Below, in pieces: positions 25,704 through 36,440 of a DNA stretch of 47,549 nucleotides; within the stretch, counting starts at the first letter, position 1, and every line of letters begins with the position of its first letter. Below the pieces are notes generated by a model that saw only the letters and a list, made by a program, of their open reading frames with translations, was not told the DNA's origin and made no database searches. Source of the stretch: Candidatus Gemmiger stercorigallinarum (GTDB lineage Bacteria > Bacillota > Clostridia > Oscillospirales > Ruminococcaceae); contig DWWX01000035.1 of the NCBI GenBank assembly GCA_019119495.1, positions 1 through 47,549 on the forward strand, in the 5' to 3' direction. Made by a program: the position numbers and the translations under genes.

Positions 25704-26541
25704 CGGCAAGGCGCTGGCCGCCCAAGTCAAGGCGGAGGCCGCCGCCGAGGCCGCGGCGCTGAAGGCAAAGGGCGTTACCCCCTGCCTGGCGGTGGTGCTG
25801 GTGGGCGAGGACCCGGCCAGCCAGGTGTATGTGCGCGGCAAGGCCAAAGACTGCGGCGAGTGCGGCATCGACAGCCGGGTGATCCGCCTGCCGGAAGCCA
25901 CCACCCAGGCCGAGCTGCTGGCCCTGGTGGCCGAGCTGGCTGCCGACAGGGCGGTCAACGGCATCCTGGTGCAGCTGCCGCTGCCCGCCCACATCGACGA
26001 GAAGGCGGTCATTGACGCCATCCCGCCGGAGAAGGACGTGGACGGCTTTTCGCCGGTGAACGTGGGCCGGATGCAGATCGGCGAGCCCTGCTATCTGCCC
26101 TGCACCCCCGCCGGCTGCGTGCGGATGATCGAATCCACCGGCACCAGCATCGACGGCAAGCATGCGGTGGTCATCGGCCGGTCCAACATCGTGGGCAAGC
26201 CGGCGGCCATGCTGCTGCTGGCCAAAAACGCCACCGTCACCATCTGCCACTCCCACACCGCCAACCTGCAGGAGCTGTGCCGCAGCGCCGACATCCTGGT
26301 GGCGGCGGTGGGCAGGGCCGGCTTTGTCACCGGCGATATGGTCAAGCCCGGCGCGGTGGTCATCGATGTGGGCATCAACCGCGGCGCGGACGGCAAGCTG
26401 CACGGCGACGTGGACTTTGCCGCGGCCGCCGAGAAGGCCGCCTACATCACCCCGGTGCCCGGCGGCGTCGGCCCCATGACCCGCGCCATGCTGATGAAAA
26501 ACACCACCCAGGCCGCCGCCCGCCAGAACGGCCTGGCATAA
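25684..26541 (+). CDS. folD: Bifunctional methylene-THF dehydrogenase/cyclohydrolase
   Basis: FolD interconverts 5,10-methylene-THF, methenyl-THF and 10-formyl-THF with NADP. The 285-residue protein has [20 protein letters not shown] with the catalytic Lys region near 38-57, [12 protein letters not shown] near 94, [15 protein letters not shown] near 118, and the NADP-binding [18 protein letters not shown] near 158, ending with [20 protein letters not shown] chose ATG 25684 because AAGGAGG ends nine bases before it; ATG 25675 directly abuts that site. It overlaps the lgt tail and is followed by a strong terminator. Confidence 0.96.
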   Translation: MQAKLIDGKALAAQVKAEAAAEAAALKAKGVTPCLAVVLVGEDPASQVYVRGKAKDCGECGIDSRVIRLPEATTQAELLALVAELAADRAVNGILVQLPLPAHIDEKAVIDAIPPEKDVDGFSPVNVGRMQIGEPCYLPCTPAGCVRMIESTGTSIDGKHAVVIGRSNIVGKPAAMLLLAKNATVTICHSHTANLQELCRSADILVAAVGRAGFVTGDMVKPGAVVIDVGINRGADGKLHGDVDFAAAAEKAAYITPVPGGVGPMTRAMLMKNTTQAAARQNGLA

Positions 26542-26574
26542 CGCCGCGCAAAAGCGGTATTGCAGGCACAAAAG

Positions 26575-26634
26575 CACCCCGGCATCCGCCGCAGCTATTG
26601 CTGCAAAGGCGGATGCCGGGGTGTTTCTTTTCCT
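26575..26634. terminator. Strong bidirectional terminator between folD and ANTAR gene
   Basis: A 16-bp perfect stem (26575-26590 with 26608-26623), extended in the loop by a GCAG/CTGC pair, is followed on the plus strand by TTTCTTTTCC and on the minus strand by CTTTTGTG. It separates convergent transcripts. Confidence 0.88.
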
Positions 26635-26675
26635 GTTTTGCAAAGGCGGTTCCCGAAAGGGGGGAGCCGGGCGGC

Positions 26676-27251
26676 CTATTCTTCTTCCTCCATCTCCTCG
26701 ATCAGCGCCGTGGCCACCTCGCCGCGGGTGGCGCGGGTGTCCATGGCCTGCTTTTCGATCAGGCGGTGGGCGTCGGCCTCGGTCATGCCGCGGCGCTCGA
26801 TCAGCAGGCACTTGGCCCGGTCCACCAGCCGCAGCTGGGCCAGTTTGTCGGCCAGGCGGGCGTTTTCTTCCAGCAGCAGGGCCAGCCGGCGGGAACAGCT
26901 GGCGGCCATCTGCACGGCCTGGCGGAACTGCGCGCCGGAAAACGGTTTGCTCAGCACCAGCACGCCGTGCTCCTGCAGTTTGGGGGCGATCTGCTCGGCG
27001 GTGCCGGCCTTGGCCAGCAGCAGCACGCCGGCGTGGCTTTTTTCCACCGCGCAGACGCCCAGCTCGTGGCCGAACTCGTCCGGCAGCGGCGTGTTGATGA
27101 CCACCACGGCAAAGTCCTTCTCGCCCAGGCGGCGGCGCGCCTCGCCGCCGCTGGCCACGATCACCGGCCGGGGGTAGCCCAGCTCGGCCACGTGCCGGGC
27201 CAGGTACTCGTTGGCCGTGGTGCCGGCCGATGCGATCAACGCTAACGGCAT
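26676..27251 (-). CDS. ANTAR-domain response regulator/antiterminator
   Basis: The 191-residue protein has an N-terminal receiver-like domain (LALIASAGTTANEYLARHV...VLVLSKPFS with a Lys-Pro like that of CheY folds, but a weak acidic pocket), a coiled-coil linker (LLLEENARLADKLAQLRLVD) and a C-terminal ANTAR domain (RAKCLLIERRGMTEADAHRL, IEKQAMDTRATRGEVA). ANTAR proteins bind dual-hexaloop RNA and prevent termination. Its place directly after glnA (53 bp) on the same strand matches the glutamine-synthetase-linked ANTAR regulators of clostridia, so it probably controls nitrogen genes. The last residues are an acidic tail, EEMEEEE. Confidence 0.88.
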   Translation of the reverse strand: MPLALIASAGTTANEYLARHVAELGYPRPVIVASGGEARRRLGEKDFAVVVINTPLPDEFGHELGVCAVEKSHAGVLLLAKAGTAEQIAPKLQEHGVLVLSKPFSGAQFRQAVQMAASCSRRLALLLEENARLADKLAQLRLVDRAKCLLIERRGMTEADAHRLIEKQAMDTRATRGEVATALIEEMEEEE

Positions 27252-27303
27252 GCGGGCGTCCTCCTTTCAGCGGGATGCGGCGGCAGGGCAGGGGGCGGCG
27301 GGG

Positions 27304-28614
27304 TCAGATGACCGGGAAGCAGTGCTCCCGCTCCCAGGCCTGCTTGTCGGCGGCCTGCTCGTAGTCCAGGCAGAGCTGGGTCTGGTACTCAAAATACTTG
27401 TTCAAAAGCGCCAGCGGCAGCTCCTGCAGGATAAAATCGCTGGACGCCGCCACCGTGATGGCCTCCCGCAGGGTGGTGGGCAGGCTTTCCAGCCCTTCGG
27501 CGGCCGAGTGCAGGAACAGGTTGCGGTTGACCGGCTCCGGCAGGGGCAGTCTGCGCCGGATGCCGTCCAGCCCGGCGGCCAGGATCAGCCCGATGGCCAG
27601 GTAGGGGTTGCAGGCGGGGTCGGGGCTGCGCATCTCCATGCGGCACAGCTCGCCGTGGGCGCTGGGCAGCCGTACCAGCTGGCTGCGGTTCTGGCGGCTC
27701 CAGCTGATGTACTGGGGCGCCTCGCAGCTGCCAAAGCGGGCGTAGCTGTTGGGCACCGGGTTGCAGAAAGCCGTCAGCTCCCTGGCGTGGGTCAGGATGC
27801 CCGCCATAAAGTGGGCAGGCTCGCTGTCGGGGGCGATGTCGCCCTCGAACAGGTTGACGCCGTCCCGCTTGAGCGAAAGGTTGACATGCAGCCCGCTGCC
27901 GGCCTGGTCGGGCAGCGGCTTGGGCATAAAGCTGGCAAACAGGCCGTTGCGGCCCGCAATGGCCTTGACGGTGCTTTTGAAGGTGTTCAGGTTGTCCGCT
28001 GAGCGCAGCGCCGGCGCATAGAGGAAATCCACCTCGTTCTGGCCAAAGCCGCTCTCGTGGTGGCTGTGCTGGGGCCTCAGGCCCAGGTCCTCCATGGCAA
28101 AGCAGATCTCGCGGCGGATGTCCTCGCCCTTGTCCAGCGGGGCGATGTCAAAGTAGCCGCCCCGGTCCAGCGGGATCTTGGTGGGGTTGCCCCGGTCGTC
28201 GGTCTCGAACAGGTAAAACTCGCACTCGCAGCCCACGTTGCAGGTCAGGCCCATGGCCTTGGCCCGCCGCACCACCGACTGCAGGTAGCCGCGGCAGTTG
28301 CCCTCAAAGGGTTTGCCGTCGGGCAGGGTGATGTCGCAGTACATGCGCATGACGCGGCCCTCGGCGGGGCGCCAGGGCAGGATGCAGACGGTGTCCGGGT
28401 CGGGCCACAGCACCAGGTCGCTCTCCTCGGTGTTCATAAAACCGGCGATGGAGCTGCCGTCAAAGCAGACGCCGTGTTCAAAGGCGCCGGCCAGCTCGCT
28501 GGCAAACAGCGAGATATTTTTCTGGTTGCCGAAAATGTCGCTGAAGGTCAGCCGGACGAACTTGACGTCGTTGTCCTCGGCAAAGTTCAGCACATCCTGT
28601 GCGGTACGCTTCAT
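27304..28614 (-). CDS. glnA: Glutamine synthetase type I
   Basis: GlnA condenses glutamate and ammonia with ATP to glutamine. The 436-residue protein has the GS-I landmarks: DGSSIAGFMNTEESDLVLWPD near residue 54, CECEFYLFE (metal Glu) near 131, HHESGFGQNEVDFLYAPA, KPLPDQAGSGLHVNLSL (His near the ATP site), NPVPNSYARFG and EMRSPDPACNPYLAIGLILA. Start MKRTAQD was chosen for GGGAGGT upstream. Upstream, across 171 bp holding a 19-bp perfect hairpin, lies a type III glutamine synthetase; downstream is the ANTAR gene. Confidence 0.95.
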   Translation of the reverse strand: MKRTAQDVLNFAEDNDVKFVRLTFSDIFGNQKNISLFASELAGAFEHGVCFDGSSIAGFMNTEESDLVLWPDPDTVCILPWRPAEGRVMRMYCDITLPDGKPFEGNCRGYLQSVVRRAKAMGLTCNVGCECEFYLFETDDRGNPTKIPLDRGGYFDIAPLDKGEDIRREICFAMEDLGLRPQHSHHESGFGQNEVDFLYAPALRSADNLNTFKSTVKAIAGRNGLFASFMPKPLPDQAGSGLHVNLSLKRDGVNLFEGDIAPDSEPAHFMAGILTHARELTAFCNPVPNSYARFGSCEAPQYISWSRQNRSQLVRLPSAHGELCRMEMRSPDPACNPYLAIGLILAAGLDGIRRRLPLPEPVNRNLFLHSAAEGLESLPTTLREAITVAASSDFILQELPLALLNKYFEYQTQLCLDYEQAADKQAWEREHCFPVI

Positions 28615-28658
28615 AGGGTGGGACCTCCCTCTGTGGGGCTGCGGGTGGAAGGGGCGTG

Positions 28659-28701
28659 GCAACCTCAAACGGCCCGCAGATCGCGGGCCGTTTGAGGTTG
28701 C
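28659..28701. promoter_or_regulatory. 19-bp perfect hairpin between two glutamine synthetase genes
   Basis: Arms at 28659-28677 and 28683-28701 are perfectly complementary with a five-base loop. Neither side has a U-run, so it may be a Rho-type or processing hairpin, or part of a conditional terminator upstream of glnA. A further short hairpin with a six-base loop (CCGCG-TGCCAG-CGCGG on the minus strand, near 28731-28746) lies 5' of it in the glnA leader. Confidence 0.55.
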
Positions 28702-28785
28702 GTAAGAAACCGGAAAAAGAGAGTGCATTTCCCGCGCTGGCACGCGGCAAATACAGGGGATGGCAAACAGGGGCTGCCGGCCGCT

Positions 28786-30876
<2,091 letters not shown>

Positions 30877-30980
30877 ACTTCATACTCCTTTACAAACTCC
30901 GGACAGGCACGGCAAAAAGCCGCAGCGCCGCCCTTTTCCGCCGGGAAGGCATGCTTTGCCCCGCGGCTGGTTATACCACA

Positions 30981-31012
30981 AAGGGCGCTGCGAAACTATT
31001 CGCAGCGCCCTT
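30981..31012. terminator. Hairpin upstream of the type III glutamine synthetase
   Basis: AAGGGCGCTGCGAA / TTCGCAGCGCCCTT form a perfect 14-bp stem with a four-base loop, about 105 bp upstream of the glnN start. On the minus strand it is followed by TGTGGTATAACC rather than a U-run. It may be an attenuator in the glnN leader or a symmetric terminator between divergent transcripts. Confidence 0.5.
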
Positions 31013-31211
31013 GCTGTTATGTGTCCATTATAGCCGCCGCAAAGGCAAAACGCAATAGGCGCATTGCCAAAATCGTCCGGCGGCATCCCGACGGATTTTT
31101 GGTTGGTTTGGACAGTTTTTGGGCCTCCGCCCGGCTTTGCAGGCCGCTTTGCAGGGGGCGGCAGGGGGAGCAAAGCCGGGCCGGCAGCCCCCAAACCGGT
31201 GCCGTCTGTGC

Positions 31212-31217
31212 TATAAT
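31212..31217 (+). promoter_or_regulatory. -10 element for the CYTH gene
   Basis: A consensus TATAAT in a stretch CTATAATGAAAAACGG, 57 bp before the CYTH start. No good -35 is seen at 17 bp. Confidence 0.45.
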
Positions 31218-31273
31218 GAAAAACGGAAACGACAACACGCAACGGCAAAAACCAGGAAAGGCAGGAACTTGTT

Positions 31274-31768
31274 ATGGAGATCGAACGCAAATGGATGGTG
31301 GCCGGCTGGCCCCAGGGGCTGGACTGCACCGAGGAATACCGGATGGACCAGGGCTATTTCAGCGTGCGGCCCACGGTGCGCATCCGGCGGGAGGCGCTGC
31401 AGGGCGGCGATACCCGGTATGTGCTGTGCTTTAAGGGAGCGGGCACGCTGGCGCGGGAGGAGATCGAGACCGACATTGCCCCCGACCTGTTTGACCGGCT
31501 GAAAACCCTGCTGGGCAAACCGCTGATCGCCAAGGTGCGCCGGGGGTACGCGCTGCCCGGCGGCCTGACGCTGGAGGTGAACCGGGTGGACGCCGGCCAG
31601 CCCGGCGAGTTCTTTTATGCCGAGATCGAGTACCCCACCACCGACGCGGCGCTGGCCTGGCAGCCGGGCACGCCGGCGCTGCGCGCCTACCTGGCGGACG
31701 AGGTCACCGGCCGGCCCGGCGCCAGCATGGGCGAATACTGGCTGCGCACCCGCGGCGAAGCCGAGTGA
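31274..31768 (+). CDS. CYTH domain protein (triphosphate tunnel metalloenzyme)
   Basis: A 164-residue protein that starts with the CYTH signature ExExK (MEIERKWMV) and continues with repeated basic/acidic strands (TVRIRREALQG, YVLCFKGAG, EEIETDIAPD, KVRRGYALPGGLTLEVNRVD, FFYAEIEYPTTDAAL), giving the eight-stranded tunnel that binds triphosphate and metal. Members hydrolyse inorganic triphosphate or related compounds. The adjacent PPK2 gene suggests a link to polyphosphate metabolism. AGGCAGGAAC precedes the ATG. Confidence 0.88.
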   Translation: MEIERKWMVAGWPQGLDCTEEYRMDQGYFSVRPTVRIRREALQGGDTRYVLCFKGAGTLAREEIETDIAPDLFDRLKTLLGKPLIAKVRRGYALPGGLTLEVNRVDAGQPGEFFYAEIEYPTTDAALAWQPGTPALRAYLADEVTGRPGASMGEYWLRTRGEAE

Positions 31769-31824
31769 CCCCGCCTGCAGGGCGCGGCCAACGGCCCGGC
31801 GGGAAAAATCTGCCGTTTCGCCCG

Positions 31825-31853
31825 TTGCATAACCTGCGCCAAGCGGGTATACT
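31825..31853 (+). promoter_or_regulatory. Probable promoter of ppk2
   Basis: TTGCAT (31825-31830), 17-bp spacer, TATACT (31848-31853), 38 bp before the PPK2 start and downstream of the CYTH gene, so PPK2 has its own promoter. Confidence 0.7.
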
Positions 31854-31891
31854 GATTATGGGGTGCTTTACCCCCCAGGAGGCAAACCGCG

Positions 31892-32761
31892 ATGAAAGCT
31901 GACGCATTCCGTTTTGACGGCCGGACGCCCTGCGACCTTTCCAAGCTGCCCACCGATGCGGGCGGCGAAAAGGGCAAAAAGGACGAGTACGCCGCAAAGA
32001 CCGCCGCCAACCTGCGGCGGATGGAGGCTTTGCAGGAAGCCCTGTACGCCGATGGGCGGGAGGGCCTGGTCATTTTGCTGCAGGCGCTGGACGCCGCCGG
32101 CAAGGACGGCACCATCAAGCACGTGATGGGCGGGCTGAACCCCCAGGGCGTGACGGTGTACAACTTCAAGCAGCCCACCAGGGCCGAGCTGCAGCACGAC
32201 TATCTGTGGCGGGTGGGGCAGTGCCTGCCGCCCCGCGGGGGCATCGCCATCTTCAACCGCAGCTATTACGAGGACGTGCTGGTGGTGCGGATGCACGGCC
32301 TGCAAAAGACCTACCGCATGGCCGACCGGGTGCTGGAGGACGACGAGACGTTTTTCCGCAAACGCTACCGCCAGATCCGCCACTTTGAGGAATATCTGTA
32401 CGAGAACAGCTTCCGGGTGGTCAAGATCTTTCTGCACGTGTCCAAAGCCGAGCAGAAAGAGCGGTTTTTGGAGCGCATCGACACGCCGGAAAAGAACTGG
32501 AAGTTCTCGGCGGCGGACATTGCCGAGCGCGCTCGCTTTGACGAGTACAACGACCTGTACAGCCAGGTCATCACCGAAACGGCCAGCAAACACGCCCCCT
32601 GGTACGCCCTGCCCGCCGACCAGAAATGGTATACCCGGTATCTGGTGTCGGAGGTGGTGGCGGACGCGCTGGAACAGTGCGCGCCGGCCTACCCCAGGGT
32701 GGACGCCGCCGCCCGCGCCGAGATGCAGAAAGCCCGGCGGCAGTTGCTGGCCGAGGATTGA
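31892..32761 (+). CDS. ppk2: Polyphosphate kinase 2 family protein
   Basis: A 289-residue PPK2 that transfers phosphate between polyphosphate and nucleotides. Visible motifs are the Walker A LQALDAAGKDGTIKHVMGG near residue 65, NPQGVTVYNFKQPT, and the Walker B/lid region FNRSYYEDVLVVRMHG near 126, with a C-terminal WYALPADQKWYTRYLVSEV. The length and single domain fit the class I/III group that phosphorylates AMP/ADP or GMP/GDP; the exact class cannot be told by eye. AGGAGG precedes the ATG. It lies directly upstream of the glycosyltransferase cluster. Confidence 0.92.
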   Translation: MKADAFRFDGRTPCDLSKLPTDAGGEKGKKDEYAAKTAANLRRMEALQEALYADGREGLVILLQALDAAGKDGTIKHVMGGLNPQGVTVYNFKQPTRAELQHDYLWRVGQCLPPRGGIAIFNRSYYEDVLVVRMHGLQKTYRMADRVLEDDETFFRKRYRQIRHFEEYLYENSFRVVKIFLHVSKAEQKERFLERIDTPEKNWKFSAADIAERARFDEYNDLYSQVITETASKHAPWYALPADQKWYTRYLVSEVVADALEQCAPAYPRVDAAARAEMQKARRQLLAED

Positions 32762-32826
32762 AGCGAACGCGATGCCGTTTGCGAAACTGACAAAACACCC
32801 CGACACAGGAAAGCGAGGAACGCCGC

Positions 32827-33933
32827 ATGGCACCCATCCGGGTCTTGCAGGTGATGCCGGCCATGGACGCCGGCGGCATGGAGACGTTTGTGATGAACGT
32901 CTACCGCACCATCGACCGCACCCAGGTACAGTTTGACTTTTTGTACCATTATAACAAGCCCTGCTTTTACGACGACGAGATCGCCGCGCTGGGCGGGCGG
33001 ATCACCAAGCTGACCGTCCGGCAGGACAACAATATCCCGCGCTACCTGCGCCAGCTGGACAGATTTTTCGCCGCCAACCCCTACCGCATCATCCACGGGC
33101 ATTACAGCGGCTTTGGCATGTTCTACAACCGGGCGGCCAAGCGCCGCGGCGTGCCGGTGCGGGTGGGCCACAGCCACAACACTGCCTACGAGCCCAACCT
33201 GGTGGGCACGCTGGACCGGCTGATGAGCAGCCGGTTCGACCGCCTGCTGACCGACCGGTTTGCCTGCAGCCAAAAGGCAGGGGAGATGCTGTTTGGCAAA
33301 AGCCCCTTTACTGTGCTGCCCAACGGCATCCGGGTGGACGACTTTGCCAAGCCCGAGCCCGGCGCCCGCGAACGTATCCGCGCCCAGTGGCAGGTGCCCG
33401 ACGGCGCGCCGCTGCTGGGGCACGTGGGGCGGTTTTCCAAACAGAAAAACCATCTGGGGCTGTTGGACATTTTCGCCGCGGTGCACCGCCGGGACCCCGA
33501 CGCGCGGCTGGCGCTGCTGGGCGCCGGCCCGCTGGAGGGGGAGGTGCGCGCCAGGGCCGATGCGCTGGGGCTGGCGGACCGGGTGATCTTTGCCGGCGTG
33601 CGCAGCGACACCGCCGCCTGCTACGCCGCCATGGACGCCTTTTTGCTGCCCAGCCTGTTCGAGGGGCTGCCGGTGGTGCTGGTGGAGGCCCAGGCCGCCG
33701 GCCTGCCCTGCTTTGTGTCCGACACCGTGGACCCCGGCGCGGCCTTTGCCGACGGCGTGCACTTTTTGCCGCTGGACGCGCCGGAAGCCTGGGCGCAGGC
33801 CCTCTGCGGCGGTGCGCTGGCCCGCAACCCCAACGCCCGGCAGCAGGCGGTGGACGCGGGGTACGACATCCGCACCTCTGCCCGGGTCCTGCAGCAATTT
33901 TACATAGGGCGCGCCGCCGGGGTGACGCCATGA
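32827..33933 (+). CDS. Glycosyltransferase family 1/GT4 (EpsF-like)
   Basis: A 368-residue GT-B enzyme. The N-terminal domain starts VLQVMPAMDAGGMETFVMNV, with the Gly-rich acceptor loop, and has VGHSHNTAYEP near residue 115; the C-terminal nucleotide-sugar domain shows LGHVGRFSKQKNHLGLL near 197 and FEGLPVVLVEAQAAGLP (the EX7E motif) near 278. It presumably adds a sugar to a lipid-linked exopolysaccharide intermediate at the membrane. It opens the eight-gene glycosyltransferase run and overlaps the next gene by four bases (ATGA). Confidence 0.9.
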   Translation: MAPIRVLQVMPAMDAGGMETFVMNVYRTIDRTQVQFDFLYHYNKPCFYDDEIAALGGRITKLTVRQDNNIPRYLRQLDRFFAANPYRIIHGHYSGFGMFYNRAAKRRGVPVRVGHSHNTAYEPNLVGTLDRLMSSRFDRLLTDRFACSQKAGEMLFGKSPFTVLPNGIRVDDFAKPEPGARERIRAQWQVPDGAPLLGHVGRFSKQKNHLGLLDIFAAVHRRDPDARLALLGAGPLEGEVRARADALGLADRVIFAGVRSDTAACYAAMDAFLLPSLFEGLPVVLVEAQAAGLPCFVSDTVDPGAAFADGVHFLPLDAPEAWAQALCGGALARNPNARQQAVDAGYDIRTSARVLQQFYIGRAAGVTP

Positions 33934-34910
33934 GCGCCGCGCGCATCGCCGTGGTGGTGCCGGTGTACAACGCGGGCGAATACCTGCCGCTGTGCCTGGC
34001 GTCGCTGGCGGCGCAGAGCTTTGCCGACTTTGCAGCCATCCTGGTGGATGACGGCTCCACCGACGGCTCGGCCGCGGTGTGCGACCGGTGGGCCGCGCGG
34101 GATGCCCGCTTCCGGGTGCTGCACCTGCCCAACGGCGGGCCCGCCGCCGCCCGCGCCGCCGGGGTGCGCGCCGCACAGTGCGAGTATCTTGCCTTCTGCG
34201 ACGCCGACGATCTGCTGCACCCGGCTTTTTTGCAGACGCTGCTGCATGCGGCCGAGATCAGCCTGCTGCCCATCGCCTGCTGCCGGTTCGACACCTTTTC
34301 GGACGCCCCGGCGCTGAACGCCGACCCGCCCAAAACCTACCGGGAACTGCTGGACCCGCAGCACCTGGACGCGCTGCTGCATGACCATGCGGTGGATTAC
34401 AGCCTGTGCAACAAACTGTACGACGCCGCCCTGCTGACGCCGGACCTTTTGGACAACGGCCTGACCCACAACGAGGACCTTTTGGCCAACTGGCGGGCGT
34501 TTTTGCAGGCGCCGGGCATCGCCTTCTGCGATTTTGCGGGTTACCATTACCGCCAGCACGGGGGGTCCTCCAGCCACCGGGCGTTGACCGCCGCCGAGAT
34601 CGGCGACCACCTGACCGCCGCCCGCGCCGTCCGGGACAGCGCGCCGCCCTCCATGCAGGGCAGCGCCGGGGCTTTCTATTACGAAAAACTGGCCTACCTG
34701 GCCAGCCGCATCCTGCGCCGCCCCCGCGACGCCGCGCTGGACGCCCCGCTGGAGTCCCTGCGGACCGAGCTGCGCGCCGGGCTGCGGGACCCGCTGCTGG
34801 GCGCCAACCCCCGCCTGCCCAAAGCGGTGCGCCTGGCCGCGCTGGCCAGCGTCTGTGCGCCGGGGGCCGCCCGGCTGCTGTTTGGCCTGATGCTGCGGGA
34901 CCGGCAGTAA
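33930..34910 (+). CDS. Glycosyltransferase family 2
   Basis: A 326-residue GT-A enzyme. It begins IAVVVPVYNAGEYLPLCLAS, with the nucleotide-binding VDDGSTDGSAAVCDRWAARD and the metal-binding DxD in YLAFCDADDLLHP near residue 90. The ED-type catalytic region is THNEDLLANWRAFLQ near 178. The ATG overlaps the previous stop codon, so the two are coupled. The sugar and acceptor are not evident. Confidence 0.9.
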   Translation: MSAARIAVVVPVYNAGEYLPLCLASLAAQSFADFAAILVDDGSTDGSAAVCDRWAARDARFRVLHLPNGGPAAARAAGVRAAQCEYLAFCDADDLLHPAFLQTLLHAAEISLLPIACCRFDTFSDAPALNADPPKTYRELLDPQHLDALLHDHAVDYSLCNKLYDAALLTPDLLDNGLTHNEDLLANWRAFLQAPGIAFCDFAGYHYRQHGGSSSHRALTAAEIGDHLTAARAVRDSAPPSMQGSAGAFYYEKLAYLASRILRRPRDAALDAPLESLRTELRAGLRDPLLGANPRLPKAVRLAALASVCAPGAARLLFGLMLRDRQ

Positions 34911-35136
34911 GCCGGCAGACCTTTGTGAAAACCGTGGCCCGGCTGCTAAATCCGGGCTGCCTGCCGCGTTGCACTATATTGAAGGATAGGGGCCAAACAG
35001 GATCCCCGCATTTTTGGCTTGCCGGAAGCACCCGGATGGGCAGATCCTGCCCGGCCGGCCGAAATACCATTTCCCCGATGCGTTTCCGCACCCGGCCGCC
35101 GGCCGCGGTGTTTGACATAGAGTTAGGAGCTGCTGT

Positions 35137-36387
35137 ATGCGCTTTTTGTTTGTTGTTGACAGCGTCGAATCCCCCCAGGCCGTCAACCCGGAGCTGGGGC
35201 GGCGGCTGGCGGCCTGCCTGGCGGAGCAGGGCCACCAGGTCCATCTGCTGGAACTGTGGGACGGCCAGACCCCGCCCCCCGCGCCCGCCGGCGCCGGCAC
35301 CCCCGACGGCGTGGTGCTGCATGACCTGCCCTTTGCCGACGAACGCCTGATGAACCAGGCGCTGGAAAACGGCGCAAAGCAGGGCAGCCCGCTGCCGCTG
35401 CGGCTGGCCCGGCTGGCGGTGCACCCCACCGCGGTGGGGGCGGCTTTCCGCCAGCTGGTTTTGCACAAGCCCCGCCGCCAGGAGGACACCCGCCTGGAGA
35501 TCGAGCGGCTGGACGCCATCTATCACTTTGACTTTGTCACGGCGGTGGCCGCGCCCTACCGCGCCGCTTTTGCGCTGGAGCAGGCAGCCGTCACCGGCAA
35601 AAAGGTGCTGTGGCTGCTGGACCCCTACGCCGCCAACCGCAGCTACCAGGCGCCGGGCGGCTGGGCGCGGGAATTGCAGCTGATGCGCGCGGTGGACACC
35701 GCCTTTGTCACCCGCCAGGCGCTGCCCGACTACCAGTCCGGCCCGCTGGCCCCCTGCCGGGACAAGGTGTTTGAGCTGGCTTTCCCCGCGCTGGTGCCGC
35801 CCACCGCCGAGGTGGTGGACCCCCGCCGGGGCCGCGGGGCCATCCGCTGCGTGTTCTGCGGCACGCTGTACCCCAGGCTGCGCACGCCGGACTTTGCGCT
35901 GGAGCTGTTTGCCAAGCTGGACGACCCCGACGTCCGCCTGACGATGGTGGGCCGCGGCTGGGAGCATTTTGCCCCCCAGGCCGAGGCCGCCCGCCGTGCG
36001 CTGGGCAGCCGGGCGGAACTGTCCGGCCCGGTGGCGCCCGCCCACGCCAAGACGCTGGCCGGTCAGGCGGAAGTGCTGCTCAGCCTGGGCAACGCGGTGG
36101 ACAACCAGATCCCCAGCAAACTGTTTGAGTATTTCGGCGCAGGAAAGCCGATCCTGCACCTGTCGGTCAGCGACGGCGACGCCGCGCTGCCCTACCTGAA
36201 ACGCTACCCGCTGGCGCTGGTGCTGCGCGCCGCCGACGGCGCGACGCCGGAAGTGGTGGCGGGCCTGCGCGCCTGGCTGCACCGCAGCGCCGGCAAAAGC
36301 CTGAGCTATGCCCAGGCGGCGGCCATCTTCCCGGAATTCACCCCCGAAGCGGTGGCGCGGCGGTTCGTGCAGGTCGCGTCGCGTTGA
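35137..36387 (+). CDS. Glycosyltransferase, GT4-like
   Basis: A 416-residue protein with a GT-B arrangement: FLFVVDSVESPQAVNPELG at the N-terminus, a C-terminal Rossmann domain beginning VFCGTLYPRLRTPDFALEL, then LTMVGRGWEHF and the donor-binding loop IPSKLFEYFGAGKPILHLSV. The sequence is more divergent than the other GT4 members here. TAGGAG precedes the ATG. A 226-bp gap separates it from the previous gene and contains a weak TATATT, so a second promoter is possible. Confidence 0.8.
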   Translation: MRFLFVVDSVESPQAVNPELGRRLAACLAEQGHQVHLLELWDGQTPPPAPAGAGTPDGVVLHDLPFADERLMNQALENGAKQGSPLPLRLARLAVHPTAVGAAFRQLVLHKPRRQEDTRLEIERLDAIYHFDFVTAVAAPYRAAFALEQAAVTGKKVLWLLDPYAANRSYQAPGGWARELQLMRAVDTAFVTRQALPDYQSGPLAPCRDKVFELAFPALVPPTAEVVDPRRGRGAIRCVFCGTLYPRLRTPDFALELFAKLDDPDVRLTMVGRGWEHFAPQAEAARRALGSRAELSGPVAPAHAKTLAGQAEVLLSLGNAVDNQIPSKLFEYFGAGKPILHLSVSDGDAALPYLKRYPLALVLRAADGATPEVVAGLRAWLHRSAGKSLSYAQAAAIFPEFTPEAVARRFVQVASR

Positions 36388-36440
36388 GCGGGGGAGAGGA
36401 AGCCGCCGGGCGCGCCCCGGCAAAAAGCAAGGAGGTCCCC

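Noticed and set aside
23070-26021. A 983-codon open frame on the minus strand across yfmH, lgt and folD
   Set aside because: It is antisense to three well-supported genes; the translated protein is low-complexity Gly/Ala/Gln/His-rich sequence typical of antisense frames in GC-rich DNA, with no ribosome binding site.
28731-28746. CCGCG-TGCCAG-CGCGG as one half of an ANTAR dual-hexaloop RNA
   Set aside because: The loop is six bases but lacks the conserved A and G positions I remember, and no second matching hexaloop or U-run terminator was found next to it; kept only as a note.
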